Shown piece by piece: positions 1 to 8,187 of a stretch of 11,212 nt of DNA. The notes under the pieces are model-generated. The model worked only from the letters and a program-made list of their open reading frames with translations. It was not told the DNA's origin and did not search any database. Source of the stretch: Pseudomonadota bacterium (GTDB lineage: Bacteria; Pseudomonadota; Alphaproteobacteria; Rhizobiales; Hyphomicrobiaceae); assembly GCA_021813195.1 (NCBI GenBank), contig JAKALI010000072.1, forward strand, positions 1-11,212, written 5' to 3'. Position 1 is the stretch's first letter, and every line of letters begins with the position of its first letter. The position numbers and the translations under genes are program-made.

Positions 1-1
1 C

Positions 2-1807
2 GGGTGGGCATCGATGCGAACGCGCAATCTCAACATGTTCACCTTGATCGCCATGGGCACGGGCGTGGCCTGGGTTTACAGCGTGGCCGGCACGATCTGG
101 CCAGGACTGTTTCCGGCCGTGATGCGAGCCGGTGACGGATCGGTCTCGATCTACTTCGAGGCTGCTGCGGTCATCACTGTCCTCGTTCTGCTCGGGCAGG
201 TCCTGGAGCTGAGGGCCCGGGAGCGGACCAGCGGCGCGATTCGGGCGCTACTCGATCTCTCACCCAAGATGGCGCGGCGGATCAAGCCGGATGGAAGCGA
301 CGAGGACGTGAGCCTCGACCATGTGGTGACGGGCGATCGTTTGAGAGTCCGTCCCGGTGAACGCGTGCCCGTGGACGGCGAGATCATGGACGGGCGCAGT
401 GCAATTGACGAGTCAATGGTCACCGGCGAGTCCATGCCGGTCACGAAGTCGGTCGGCGAGATGGTCGTCGGCGGCACGATGAACCAGTCGGGCGGCTTTA
501 TCATGCGTGCCGACAAGGTCGGTCGCGACACGGTGCTGGCGCAGATCGTCCAGATGGTCGCCCAGGCGCAACGGAGCCGGGCCCCCATCCAGCGGCTCGC
601 CGACCAGGTGTCCGCCTGGTTCGTTCCGCTGGTCATCGCGGTCGCTCTCGTGGCCTTTTCCGCTTGGTTCGTTTGGGGACCGGAACCACGGCTCGCCTTC
701 GGACTCATTGCTGCCGTATCCGTGCTCATCATCGCCTGTCCTTGTGCGCTTGGGCTCGCGACACCGATGTCCATCATGGTCGGCGTCGGACGCGGCGCGC
801 AGTCCGGCGTGTTGATCAAGAGCGCCGAAGCGCTCGAGCGGATGGAGAAGATCGATACGCTCGTGGTCGATAAGACCGGCACGCTGACCGAGGGCAAGCC
901 GAGCGTGGTCGCAATCAGGACCGTTCCCGGCATCGATGAAACCGAGCTTCTCCGGCTGTCGGCAAGCCTGGAACGGTCGAGCGAGCATCCGCTGGCGGCA
1001 GCGATCGTGCGCGCCGCGAACGAGCGGGGCCTCTCGCTTGCGCAACCGGCGAGCTTCGATTCGCCGATCGGCAAAGGTGTCGTCGGCTCGGTAGACGGGC
1101 GTAGCCTCGTCATCGGCAATCAACGGATCATGAGCGAGGCCAGTATTGACACGGCGAGCCTCTCGTCGGCGGCCGATGAGCTGCGCCGAGAGGGCGCCAC
1201 CGCGATCTTCGTGGCGCTTGACGGCAAGTCGGCCGGCATCATTGCCATCGCCGATCCGATCAAGGCGACGACGCCGGCCGCAATTGCCGCCTTGCAGTCG
1301 GCGGGCATCCGCGTGGTCATGCTGACTGGTGACAACCAGACGACCGCCAGGGCTGTCGCCGCGAAGCTCGGCATTACCGAGGTCGAGGCCGAGGTACTAC
1401 CCGAGGACAAGAGCAAGATCGTCGAGCGGTTCCGGGCTCAAGGGCGGGTCGTCGCAATGGCTGGTGACGGTGTCAACGATGCTCCAGCCTTGGCCGCAGC
1501 CGATGTCGGTATTGCCATGGGCACGGGAACCGATGTCGCCATGGAAAGCTCCGGCGTGACATTGCTCAAGGGCGACCTCAACGGCATCATTCGAGCACGG
1601 ACCCTGTCGGCGGCGACGATGTCGAACATCCGCCAGAACCTGTTCTTCGCCTTCATCTACAATGCTGCAGGCGTGCCGATTGCGGCCGGCGTGCTCTATC
1701 CCTTCCTCGGCATCCTGCTGTCACCGATCATCGCCGCTGCTGCGATGGCACTGTCTTCCGTAAGTGTCATCGGCAATGCGCTGCGGCTCAACTATGTGAG
1801 GCTTTAG
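2..1807 (+). CDS. copA: Copper-transporting P1B-type ATPase (CopA-like), 5' end cut by window edge
   Basis: This is a Cu(I)-translocating P-type ATPase of the inner membrane, which uses ATP to move copper from cytosol to periplasm. The frame is open to the left edge (the codons before the ATG at 14 read Gly-Trp-Ala-Ser, continuing into a family-typical [10 protein letters not shown]), so the ATG at 14 is internal and the N-terminal metal-binding region and first helices are missing. Counting from that Met, visible motifs are TGES at 137-140 (actuator domain), CPC at 242-244 (transmembrane metal site), DKTGT with phosphorylated D286, the P1B-specific HP at 325-326, TGDN at 438-441 and GDGVNDAP at 484-491. 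YN at 549-550 and MALSS at 578-582 in the last two helices are hallmarks of the Cu(I)/Ag(I) subgroup. The stop is 3 nt before the next gene, suggesting co-translation. Silver export (SilP-like) is possible; Zn/Cd export is unlikely given the CPC/YN/MxxSS set. Confidence 0.95.
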   Translation, partial: GWASMRTRNLNMFTLIAMGTGVAWVYSVAGTIWPGLFPAVMRAGDGSVSIYFEAAAVITVLVLLGQVLELRARERTSGAIRALLDLSPKMARRIKPDGSDEDVSLDHVVTGDRLRVRPGERVPVDGEIMDGRSAIDESMVTGESMPVTKSVGEMVVGGTMNQSGGFIMRADKVGRDTVLAQIVQMVAQAQRSRAPIQRLADQVSAWFVPLVIAVALVAFSAWFVWGPEPRLAFGLIAAVSVLIIACPCALGLATPMSIMVGVGRGAQSGVLIKSAEALERMEKIDTLVVDKTGTLTEGKPSVVAIRTVPGIDETELLRLSASLERSSEHPLAAAIVRAANERGLSLAQPASFDSPIGKGVVGSVDGRSLVIGNQRIMSEASIDTASLSSAADELRREGATAIFVALDGKSAGIIAIADPIKATTPAAIAALQSAGIRVVMLTGDNQTTARAVAAKLGITEVEAEVLPEDKSKIVERFRAQGRVVAMAGDGVNDAPALAAADVGIAMGTGTDVAMESSGVTLLKGDLNGIIRARTLSAATMSNIRQNLFFAFIYNAAGVPIAAGVLYPFLGILLSPIIAAAAMALSSVSVIGNALRLNYVRL

Positions 1808-1810
1808 GCG

Positions 1811-2293
1811 ATGAGCGCAGAGCTGGAGATCACCACCGAGTGGCCCTCGGCCCTGCGCCGGTTCATTAGTGCATCGCTGGCCATGCATCTGGCATGGGAA
1901 GTCGTTCAACTGCCACTCTACACGCTGTGGACCAAGGGCACGCTCCGAGAGCAGTCCTTTGCCGTCATCCATTGCACCGTGGGTGATGCGATGATCGCGG
2001 GGCTGTCCCTCTTGGCGGCACTCTCCGTGCTCGGTCGACCGACATGGCCAGCTTCAGGAAGCCGGCCCGTGTGGCTGCTGACCCTGCTGCTTGGTGTCGG
2101 CTACACGATTTATAGCGAGTGGTTGAACGTCAGCGTTCGCGGCAGCTGGGCCTATTCAGATCTGATGCCAACGCTGCCGGTGTTGGGTACGGGACTGGCA
2201 CCGTTATTCCAGTGGATCATCGTACCGACCTTGGCGATGTGGATCGCAATCGGCCAAACCCCGTGGAGCGATCAGAGTGCCGCCGCGACGTAA
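1811..2293 (+). CDS. Small conserved four-helix membrane protein coupled to the copper ATPase
   Basis: This 160-residue integral membrane protein has no function I can name. Four hydrophobic segments are visible at about 18-40, 50-74, 86-107 and 128-148. Polar residues lie in or beside them: H26, E30, H54, D59 and E103. The part around 110-135 (GSWAY, then MPTLPVLGTGLAPLFQW) resembles a recurring but uncharacterised bacterial membrane-protein pattern I recall with W-Y, MP and GLxPLxQW motifs. The start ATG follows the ATPase stop by 3 nt, with only a weak AGG just upstream, so translation is probably coupled to the ATPase. Its position suggests a role in metal handling, for example helping the ATPase or moving an ion, but this rests on neighbourhood only. 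Intramembrane His/Glu/Asp would be compatible with metal binding or with an enzyme-like active site. Confidence 0.82.
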   Translation: MSAELEITTEWPSALRRFISASLAMHLAWEVVQLPLYTLWTKGTLREQSFAVIHCTVGDAMIAGLSLLAALSVLGRPTWPASGSRPVWLLTLLLGVGYTIYSEWLNVSVRGSWAYSDLMPTLPVLGTGLAPLFQWIIVPTLAMWIAIGQTPWSDQSAAAT

Positions 2294-2400
2294 CGAGCCA
2301 AGCGATGGCTGCCTGACACAATTTGCAACGAACGCGACACGCTGAGTTACCGGACCGAGGCTACAGTTTCCACGCTCGTCGTCCGGTGATTTCGTTACGG

Positions 2401-2426
2401 ACGAACCGGCTATAATGACGAACCGG
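2401..2426 (+). promoter_or_regulatory. Candidate -10 box flanked by a 9-bp direct repeat
   Basis: A perfect TATAAT lies at 2411-2416, about 143 nt before the Spy-like start. It is flanked by two exact copies of ACGAACCGG at 2401-2409 and 2418-2426, 17 bp apart. I see no good -35 hexamer: the best at 18-bp spacing is TGATTT (2387-2392), so this promoter would probably need an activator. The repeat is a plausible operator, but no regulator is encoded nearby and no known CueR, CsoR or CusR box matches. Confidence 0.4.
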
Positions 2427-2544
2427 TCTTTGCCGATCGTCGCCTTCGGCTGGGATATGCGGAGGCCAAACCCGAAGTGCATCTCAGGATTCTAGAATTG
2501 GACCGATTCACGATCGATGTTCGTGGGTAGTTGAGACGATAATC

Positions 2545-2552
2545 GGAAGGAG
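2545..2552 (+). promoter_or_regulatory. Ribosome-binding site of the Spy-like gene
   Basis: GGAAGGAG ends 6 nt before the ATG at 2559. This supports that start over the in-frame ATG at 2586, which has no such site. The first two G residues also fall in the right arm of a possible long hairpin (CCGATT at 2503-2508 with AATCGG at 2541-2546). Confidence 0.8.
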
Positions 2553-2558
2553 TGCGTT

Positions 2559-3110
2559 ATGCTGATACCTCTCAAGCGAATTTCGATGACGACTATCATG
2601 GCCGGTCTTCTGATCGGCGGCGCCGCATTGGCGCAGCCCGCGCCTGATCCGCATCATCCAGGTGGTGCTGCGCCTGGCGCGGTGCAGGGGCAGCCGCCCG
2701 GTGGCATGATGGGGCCTGGGATGATGGGTCGAATGATGGGACCCGGCATGATGGACATGATGGCCAACTGCCCGATGATGGGCGGGAGCGCCAGCCATGC
2801 AGAGGGCCGGATTGCCTTCCTGAAGGCTGAGCTTGCCATCACCGATGCCCAGAATGCAGCTTGGGATGCCTACGCCGCTCAAATCCGGAAGAACCTGACG
2901 AGCATGCAGGACATGCAGAAGACCATGATGTCGATGATGGACGCGAAATCGCCGGTCGAGCGGATCGACGCACGCATCGCCATGATGGAGAAGCGCACGC
3001 AGGCGCTGAAGGACATCAAGCCGGCCCTGGCGGCGCTATACGCTGTTCTCAGCGCGGACCAACAGAAGAAGGCCGATCAGTTCCTGACCGGCATGGGCTG
3101 CATGATGTAG
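2559..3110 (+). CDS. Periplasmic Met-rich Spy/CpxP-family protein
   Basis: This 183-residue exported protein carries two LTxxQ-like motifs (around 93-98 and LSADQQ at 164-169), which identify the Spy/CpxP/LTXXQ family of periplasmic helical proteins linked to envelope stress and metal response. A signal peptide runs from residue 1 to about 25 (KR, then a hydrophobic stretch, then ALA before QP). The mature N-terminus has DPHHPGG, followed by a Met/Gly/Pro-rich stretch with 12 methionines between residues 50 and 74 plus C71. The family core is the helical part from about 80. Another Met-rich part (MQDMQKTMMSMMD) lies at 116-128, and CMM closes the protein. Clustered Met with His suits soft-metal (Cu(I)/Ag(I)) binding in the periplasm. 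Its place between a Cu-ATPase block and a CusBA operon supports a copper buffer or chaperone role; direct binding is inferred. Confidence 0.88.
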   Translation: MLIPLKRISMTTIMAGLLIGGAALAQPAPDPHHPGGAAPGAVQGQPPGGMMGPGMMGRMMGPGMMDMMANCPMMGGSASHAEGRIAFLKAELAITDAQNAAWDAYAAQIRKNLTSMQDMQKTMMSMMDAKSPVERIDARIAMMEKRTQALKDIKPALAALYAVLSADQQKKADQFLTGMGCMM

Positions 3111-3185
3111 GTCGCTTGACGCGAGTTCGGCGCAATCGTCATGGTGCCGAGCTTGCGCAAACCAATTCGGGATGCTGCCGTTCGG
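3111..3185. other. Convergent intergenic region without a clear terminator
   Basis: These 75 nt separate the stops of the Spy-like gene and cusA. Two modest dyads are present: TTCGGCGC (3126-3133) with GTGCCGAG (3144-3151), which includes two G-U pairs, and GCCGTT (3177-3182) with AACGGC (3192-3197), which spans the cusA stop. Neither is followed by a T-run, so I cannot call an intrinsic terminator for either strand. Confidence 0.4.
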
Positions 3186-6100
3186 TTAAGTAACGGCTGC
3201 CAGTTCTTTTTGCGCCGATGCGGACAGCTGCCAGCCCTTCACCACTGCATAAATCGCTGGAATGACGACAAGCGTGAGGATGGTCGACGATACCATGCCG
3301 CCGATCATCGGCACGGCGATGCGCTGCATGACTTCGGAGCCGCTGCCGTGGCTCCAGAGGATCGGCAGCAGACCCGCCATGATGGCGACGACGGTCATCA
3401 TCTTCGGGCGGACCCGCTCGACAGCGCCCTCCATGATGGCGGCTGTGAGATCGGCGCGTGTCGGCGCCCGTCCCTCTGCTTCGGCGTGTCTCCGCTGCGC
3501 CTCCCACGCATGATCGAGATAGATCAGCATGATGACGCCGGTCTCGGCGGCGACTCCCGCGAGTGCGATGAAACCGACCGCCACCGCGACGGAGAGATTG
3601 AACCCCATCCACCACATCAGCCAAAGGCCGCCGACGAGTGAGAACGGCAACGACAGCATGACGATCAGCGTCTCCGTCATGCGGCGGAAGTTCAAATAGA
3701 GCAGCAATAGGATGATCAACAGCGTCAGCGGCACGACGACTGCGAGGCGCTTCTTGGCGCGCTCGTAGAACTCGAATTGCCCGCTCCACACGGCATAGTA
3801 TCCGGGCGGGAACATTACCGAGGCAGCGACGGCCTGCTTGGCGTCGGCGACATAGCTGCCCAGATCGCGGTCGCGCGCATCGACGAAGATGTAGGCCGCG
3901 AGCTGTGCGTTCTCGGTGCGGATCGAGGCCGGGCCCTGAACGAGCTTGACCTTGGCGACTTGGCCGAGGGGGATGGATGCACCGTTCGGCAGCGGCACCA
4001 GTACGTCCCGAGCAATCGCCTGCGGGTCGGAGCGCACGTCACGCGGATAGCGCACGGACACACCATAGCGCTCGCGGCCCTCGACCGTCGTCGTCACCGT
4101 CTCGGCGCCCAAGGCCGACGACACCACTTGCTGCACGTCGGCGATCATCAAGCCGTAGCGCGCGAGCTCGCGCCGGTCGGGCTCGATGTCGAGATAGTAG
4201 CCGCCGATGATGCGCTCTGCGAACGCGCTCGACGTGCCGGGAACCGTCTTGATCGCCGTCTCGATTTCCCGCGCGAGCTTCTCGATGACATTGAGATCCT
4301 GGCCGATCACCTTGACGCCGACGGGCGTGCGGATCCCCGTCGCCAGCATGTCGATGCGGGCCTTGATCGGCATGGTCCAGGCATTGGAGACACCGGGAAA
4401 CTGTAGCGCCTTGTCCATCTCCTGGATCAGGCTGTCGATCGTGAGCCCGGCCCGCCATTGCGCTTCTGGCTTGAGGTTGATGATCGTTTCGAACATCTCG
4501 GTCGGCGCGGGATCGGTCGCGGTGGCTGCGCGGCCGGCCTTGCCGAACACGCTTTCAACTTCGGGGAAGGTCTTGATGATTCGGTTCTGGATCTGCAGCA
4601 GCTCGGCCGATTTAGTGATGGACAGGCCGGGCAGCGTCGTCGGCATGTACATGAGCGTGCCTTCGTTCAGGCTCGGCATGAATTCGGAACCGAGCCTGCT
4701 CGCCGGCCATGCGCTCGCTGCGAGGATCATGAGCGCGATCGCGATGGTCAGCGCCTTGGCTTTGAGAACGGCGCGAATGACCGGTCTATAGACCCAGATC
4801 AGGAACCGGTTCACGGGGTTCTTGTGCTCGGGGACGATGCGGCCGCGCACGAACAGGATCATCAGCGCGGGCACGACGGTGACCGAAAGCAGCGCCGCCG
4901 CCGCCATCGCGAACGTCTTGGTCCAAGCCAGCGGCTTGAACAGCAGCCCCTCCTGCGCCTCCAGCGCAAAGATCGGCAGGAACGACACGGTGATGATGAG
5001 CAGCGAAAAGAACAGCGCCGGCCCGACCTCGGATGCGGCCTCGATCAGGATCTCGGTGCGCGGCTTGTCGGCTGGGGCGCGCTCCAGATGCTTGTGGGCG
5101 TTCTCGATCATCACGATCGCCGCATCGATCATGGCGCCGATGGCGATGGCGATGCCGCCGAGACTCATGATGTTGGACGAGATGCCGAGCGCCCACATGC
5201 AGGTGTAGGCCATGAGAATGCCGAGCGGCAGCGTGATGATGGCGACCAGTGCGCTGCGCACATGCAGCAGAAACACGATGCAGACGAGGGCGACGATCAG
5301 GCTTTCCTCGATCAGCGTCGTCTTCAGGGTCGCGATCGCCCGGTGTATCAGGTCGGAGCGGTCGTAGACCGGCACGATCTCGGTGCCCTCCGGCAGGCTG
5401 CCCTTGATCTCGGCCAAGCGGTCCTTGACGTTGCCGATGACCGTGAGTGCATTCTGGCCATAGCGTTGGATGGCGATGCCGGAGACGACCTCGCCCTCGC
5501 CGTTCAGTTCGGTGACGCCGCGCCGCTCGTCGGGTGCGAGTTCCACGCGCGCGACGTCCTTGATCAGAACCGGCGTGCCGCCTTCCGCCTTCAATACGAT
5601 CTGTTCGATGTCGGGGATGCCGCGCAGATAGCCCCGACCGCGCACCATGAACTCGGTCTCGGCCAATTCGACGACACGCCCGCCGACGTCCATGTTGGAG
5701 TCGCGGATCGCCGTGCGCACGGCGGAGAGCGGAATGTTGAACGCGCGCAACCGCTGCGGATCGACGACCACCGAATACTGGCGGACGAAGCCGCCGACGC
5801 TGGCCACTTCGGCGACGCCTTCGGCCTTGGCGACGGCAAAGCGGACTTGCCAATCCTGTGTCGTGCGCAACTCGGCGAGGGTGCGCTTCGCTGCCATCAC
5901 CGCATACTGGTAGACCCAGCCGACGCCCGTCGCGTCGGGACCGAGCGTCGGGACCACGCCCTGCGGAAGGCTTCGCGTGGCCGACGAAAGATACTCGAGA
6001 ACGCGTGAGCGCGCCCAGTAGATGTCGGTGCCTTCCTCGAAGATGACGTAGACGAAGGACACGCCAAAGAACGAGAACCCGCGCACCACCTTCGACCTTG

Positions 6101-6329
6101 GCACCGACAGCATGGCTGTCGATACGGGATAGGTGACCTGATCTTCGACGACCTGCGGCGCCTGGCCGGAATATTCCGTGAAGACGATGACTTGCGTATC
6201 GGAGAGGTCGGGAATGGCGTCGAGCGGCACCTTGCCGACGGCGTAGACGCCGACACCGGTTGCCAGCGTTACGCCAATGAGGACGAGCATCAGATTCGTC
6301 GCCGACCAGCGGATGAGACGCGCGATCAT
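3186..6329 (-). CDS. cusA: CusA/CzcA-family heavy-metal efflux RND transporter
   Basis: This is the inner-membrane proton-driven pump of a tripartite copper/silver efflux complex. At 1047 residues it has full RND length. Visible features are an N-terminal helix and GKVPLDAIPDLSDTQV (32-47); GAMIDAAIVMIENAHK (398-413) in TM4 with D402, matching the proton-relay Asp of E. coli CusA (D405); and E929 and K976 (RVRPKMMT), matching the E939/K984 pair. Two of the three periplasmic copper-binding Met of E. coli CusA (M573, M623, M672) are conserved as M612 (TEMFETI) and M661 (RIDMLATG). The third site reads RYGLM, so Met appears one residue later (M728). These features favour the monovalent Cu(I)/Ag(I) class over CzcA (Co/Zn/Cd). 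It is the last gene of the operon. Its ATG overlaps the cusB stop as ATGA, and GGAGG at 6337-6341 (minus strand) lies 7 nt upstream of the start. Confidence 0.96.
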   Translation of the reverse strand: MIARLIRWSATNLMLVLIGVTLATGVGVYAVGKVPLDAIPDLSDTQVIVFTEYSGQAPQVVEDQVTYPVSTAMLSVPRSKVVRGFSFFGVSFVYVIFEEGTDIYWARSRVLEYLSSATRSLPQGVVPTLGPDATGVGWVYQYAVMAAKRTLAELRTTQDWQVRFAVAKAEGVAEVASVGGFVRQYSVVVDPQRLRAFNIPLSAVRTAIRDSNMDVGGRVVELAETEFMVRGRGYLRGIPDIEQIVLKAEGGTPVLIKDVARVELAPDERRGVTELNGEGEVVSGIAIQRYGQNALTVIGNVKDRLAEIKGSLPEGTEIVPVYDRSDLIHRAIATLKTTLIEESLIVALVCIVFLLHVRSALVAIITLPLGILMAYTCMWALGISSNIMSLGGIAIAIGAMIDAAIVMIENAHKHLERAPADKPRTEILIEAASEVGPALFFSLLIITVSFLPIFALEAQEGLLFKPLAWTKTFAMAAAALLSVTVVPALMILFVRGRIVPEHKNPVNRFLIWVYRPVIRAVLKAKALTIAIALMILAASAWPASRLGSEFMPSLNEGTLMYMPTTLPGLSITKSAELLQIQNRIIKTFPEVESVFGKAGRAATATDPAPTEMFETIINLKPEAQWRAGLTIDSLIQEMDKALQFPGVSNAWTMPIKARIDMLATGIRTPVGVKVIGQDLNVIEKLAREIETAIKTVPGTSSAFAERIIGGYYLDIEPDRRELARYGLMIADVQQVVSSALGAETVTTTVEGRERYGVSVRYPRDVRSDPQAIARDVLVPLPNGASIPLGQVAKVKLVQGPASIRTENAQLAAYIFVDARDRDLGSYVADAKQAVAASVMFPPGYYAVWSGQFEFYERAKKRLAVVVPLTLLIILLLLYLNFRRMTETLIVMLSLPFSLVGGLWLMWWMGFNLSVAVAVGFIALAGVAAETGVIMLIYLDHAWEAQRRHAEAEGRAPTRADLTAAIMEGAVERVRPKMMTVVAIMAGLLPILWSHGSGSEVMQRIAVPMIGGMVSSTILTLVVIPAIYAVVKGWQLSASAQKELAAVT

Positions 6330-7750
6330 GGCTTGGCCTCCGGGGCGGACGCCTCGGCGGTGAAGCCCGCGAGGGCGGCCTTCAGATTGCTCTCGGCATC
6401 GAGCAGGAAGTTTGCGGCGACGACGACCGTTTCGCCGGCCTTCACGCCGTGAGTGATTTCGACGAGGCCGTCGCCACGCAGTCCGACTTTCACCGGGCGC
6501 GGTTCGAAGCGGCCCTCACCGCGATCGACGATGACGACCTGCCGGCTGCCGCTGTCGATCAACGCCGATACCGGTACCGCCAGCCTGTCGGCTTCACCCT
6601 CGCCGGCGTTGATCTCGACGTCGGCGAACATCTCGTGCTTGATGCGGTGGTCGGGATTGGCGACCTCGACGCGGACTTTCGCCGTGCGGGTCGCCATCTC
6701 CAACTCGTGCAGAACAAACGTGACGCGGCCCTCGAACGTCTCGCCTGGGAACGCTCGGAAGGTAATCTTTGCCGTCGCTCCGACGCGGATCTGCGCGACG
6801 TCCTGCTCGGCCACGTCGGCGATGATCCAGATCGACGAGAGGTCGGCGAAACGCAGCATCTCGTCGCCGGCCTTCATCATCATGCCTTCGATCGCCTTTT
6901 TCTGCATGACGACGCCGGAGACCGGCGAAGGCCAGTCGAAGGAAATCACCGGCTCGCGCGTGCGCCGCAGCTCGTCGATGACGGCTTGCGGAATTTGCAA
7001 GTTCTGCAGCCTCTGCAACGACCCCTTGTCGTCGCGACCGCCCGCCGCGCTGGCCGAGATGCGGTAGTCTACCTGTACCTTCACCATTTCGGGGCTGTAG
7101 ATGCGGAACAGCGGCTCGCCCTTCCGCACGTGTTGCCCGGTTTCGTTGACGTAGAGCTTTTCAATAAAGCTGTCGGCGCGGAGTGCGACCGTCAGCAGTG
7201 TGCGCTCGTCGGGCTTGGCGACGCCCGGCGCACGGATCGGCCGCACCAGCCGCCGCATTTCGACCTGGGTCGTTCGCACGCCAGACCGCTGCACTTTGTC
7301 CAGACTGACCCGGATGCTGGAGCCGCTGTCCGCCTCGTCCTCGTAGACGGGGATGTAGTCCATCCCCATGGAGTCCTTCTTCGGCGTCTTGGAGGTGTCA
7401 GGGAGGCCCATCGGATTTCGGTAGTAGAGGAGCTTCTTGGCGCTGCCATCGGCCGACTTGGGGGGCTTTTTTGGCTTGGCCGCTGCGAAGTCGGCTTCCT
7501 GATCGTCGTAGACCGGGACGTAGGGACGACCGTCCGGCGTCGACTTCTTCTCGGCTGCGAAGTTGGCGTTGTCGTCCGGATGCTTCCAGTAAAGCACCTT
7601 GCGCGCCTTCGGCGTCGCGGCGGTCTCCGGGCTCGGAGTCGCCGTGCGTGCGCGTGGATCAGGCCATGTCCCGGACCCGATACGGTAGCCGGAAACTGTC
7701 GCGGTCAGGATCGCCAAGATTGCGATCCCCCACTTGAGAAGTTTGGACAT
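6326..7750 (-). CDS. cusB: CusB-type periplasmic adaptor with two heavy-metal-binding motifs
   Basis: This membrane-fusion (adaptor) subunit links CusA to an outer-membrane channel and hands copper to the pump. It has 474 residues. An N-terminal hydrophobic anchor or signal covers about 5-20, with no lipobox Cys. Two copies of the short metal-binding motif found at CusB/SilB N-termini follow, at 53-83 (LYWKHP ... PYVPVYDD) and 108-138 (LYYRNPM ... DYIPVYED), with an exact 55-residue offset. Only the second has the three Met (M114, M128, M130) that match M49, M64 and M66 of E. coli CusB; the first has D59, D73 and R75 there. The rest is a typical barrel-sandwich/beta-barrel adaptor (about 145-465), including VRPIRAPG, a lipoyl half near PVSGVV and a conserved FPGETFEGRV. 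A Lys/Pro-rich linker separates the copies. The stop overlaps the cusA start, and the start lies 10 nt after the upstream gene. Confidence 0.95.
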   Translation of the reverse strand: MSKLLKWGIAILAILTATVSGYRIGSGTWPDPRARTATPSPETAATPKARKVLYWKHPDDNANFAAEKKSTPDGRPYVPVYDDQEADFAAAKPKKPPKSADGSAKKLLYYRNPMGLPDTSKTPKKDSMGMDYIPVYEDEADSGSSIRVSLDKVQRSGVRTTQVEMRRLVRPIRAPGVAKPDERTLLTVALRADSFIEKLYVNETGQHVRKGEPLFRIYSPEMVKVQVDYRISASAAGGRDDKGSLQRLQNLQIPQAVIDELRRTREPVISFDWPSPVSGVVMQKKAIEGMMMKAGDEMLRFADLSSIWIIADVAEQDVAQIRVGATAKITFRAFPGETFEGRVTFVLHELEMATRTAKVRVEVANPDHRIKHEMFADVEINAGEGEADRLAVPVSALIDSGSRQVVIVDRGEGRFEPRPVKVGLRGDGLVEITHGVKAGETVVVAANFLLDAESNLKAALAGFTAEASAPEAKP

Positions 7751-7760
7751 GTCCTGGCCC

Positions 7761-8159
7761 TCAGTCTTTGGCCTGGAACACGACCGAGCCCTGCACGGTC
7801 TCGGTCTCGCCCGGCACCTTGGCCATGATCTTGAACGCCCAGCCGCCGGCCATGGTCAGATCGGCCTTGAAGCGATAAACGCCCGGCTCCGCCGAAGACA
7901 TCGCCTCGTGTTTGGCCGTCATCTCGCCCATGCTGTCGGGGGACATGTCGAGCCGGGTGCGGAACAAGACCGCATTCGGAACCGGCTTTCCGGTCGGCTT
8001 GTGCACGAGCTTCACGGCAAGCTCGCTGCTAGCACCATTCTTGACGTCGACAGCGAGCGGCTGGAATTCATAGTCGGCCGGAGCCGCGCGCACTGAGGCG
8101 GACGATATGGCAATCGCCAGCCCGATCAGGGCCGCGCGCGAACGCGTGATAGACAGCAT
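7761..8159 (-). CDS. YtkA/FixH-like periplasmic protein of the cus operon
   Basis: This 132-residue exported protein resembles the YtkA/FixH-like beta-sandwich family. The open frame extends upstream to 8261, but AAGGA at 8168-8172 is 8 nt from the ATG at 8159 and only 2 nt from the ATG at 8165, and this start gives a clean signal peptide (residues 1-25, ending SVRA before AP). The mature part has the family layout: a strand-rich start (EFQPLAVDVK), VHKPTGKPVPNAV, a polar Met/His segment DMSPDSMGEMTAKHEAM (71-87), then PGVYRFKADLTMAGGWAF and a C-terminal strand pair. M72, M77, M80, H84 and M87 could bind copper; this is inferred. The family often accompanies Cu efflux or cytochrome oxidase assembly genes. 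It sits where CusF might be expected and may play an analogous periplasmic role. It is followed 10 nt later by cusB. Confidence 0.85.
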   Translation of the reverse strand: MLSITRSRAALIGLAIAISSASVRAAPADYEFQPLAVDVKNGASSELAVKLVHKPTGKPVPNAVLFRTRLDMSPDSMGEMTAKHEAMSSAEPGVYRFKADLTMAGGWAFKIMAKVPGETETVQGSVVFQAKD

Positions 8160-8167
8160 GGGCATGA

Positions 8168-8172
8168 TCCTT
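8168..8172 (-). promoter_or_regulatory. Ribosome-binding site of the YtkA-like gene, potentially sequestered
   Basis: AAGGA on the minus strand lies 8 nt before the chosen ATG (8159). Its GGA is part of GGAUCA (8170-8165), which is fully complementary to UGAUCC (8276-8271) at the end of the upstream gene, so the site can be masked by base pairing. Confidence 0.65.
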
Positions 8173-8187
8173 GTCGAAACGGTGGAG

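Larger units (their letters stand above)
2294..2558. other. Intergenic region upstream of the Spy-like gene
   Basis: These 265 nt separate the ATPase/membrane-protein pair from the Spy-like gene. I find no convincing coding sequence on either strand; a short open frame on the minus strand crosses the end of the previous gene and resembles nothing I know. The region holds a perfect TATAAT, a 9-bp direct repeat around it, a 10-bp palindrome (ATTCTAGAAT at 2489-2498) and a strong ribosome-binding site at its right end. It is AT-richer than its flanks, as expected of a promoter region. Confidence 0.6.

Noticed and set aside
4458..6008. 516-codon open frame on the plus strand opposite cusA
   Set aside because: Antisense shadow: the translation is rich in Arg, His, Asp and Gly with no domain, while the minus strand encodes full-length CusA.
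6449..7828. 459-codon open frame on the plus strand opposite cusB
   Set aside because: Antisense shadow of the CusB coding sequence, a common effect of GC-rich codon use; no family resemblance.
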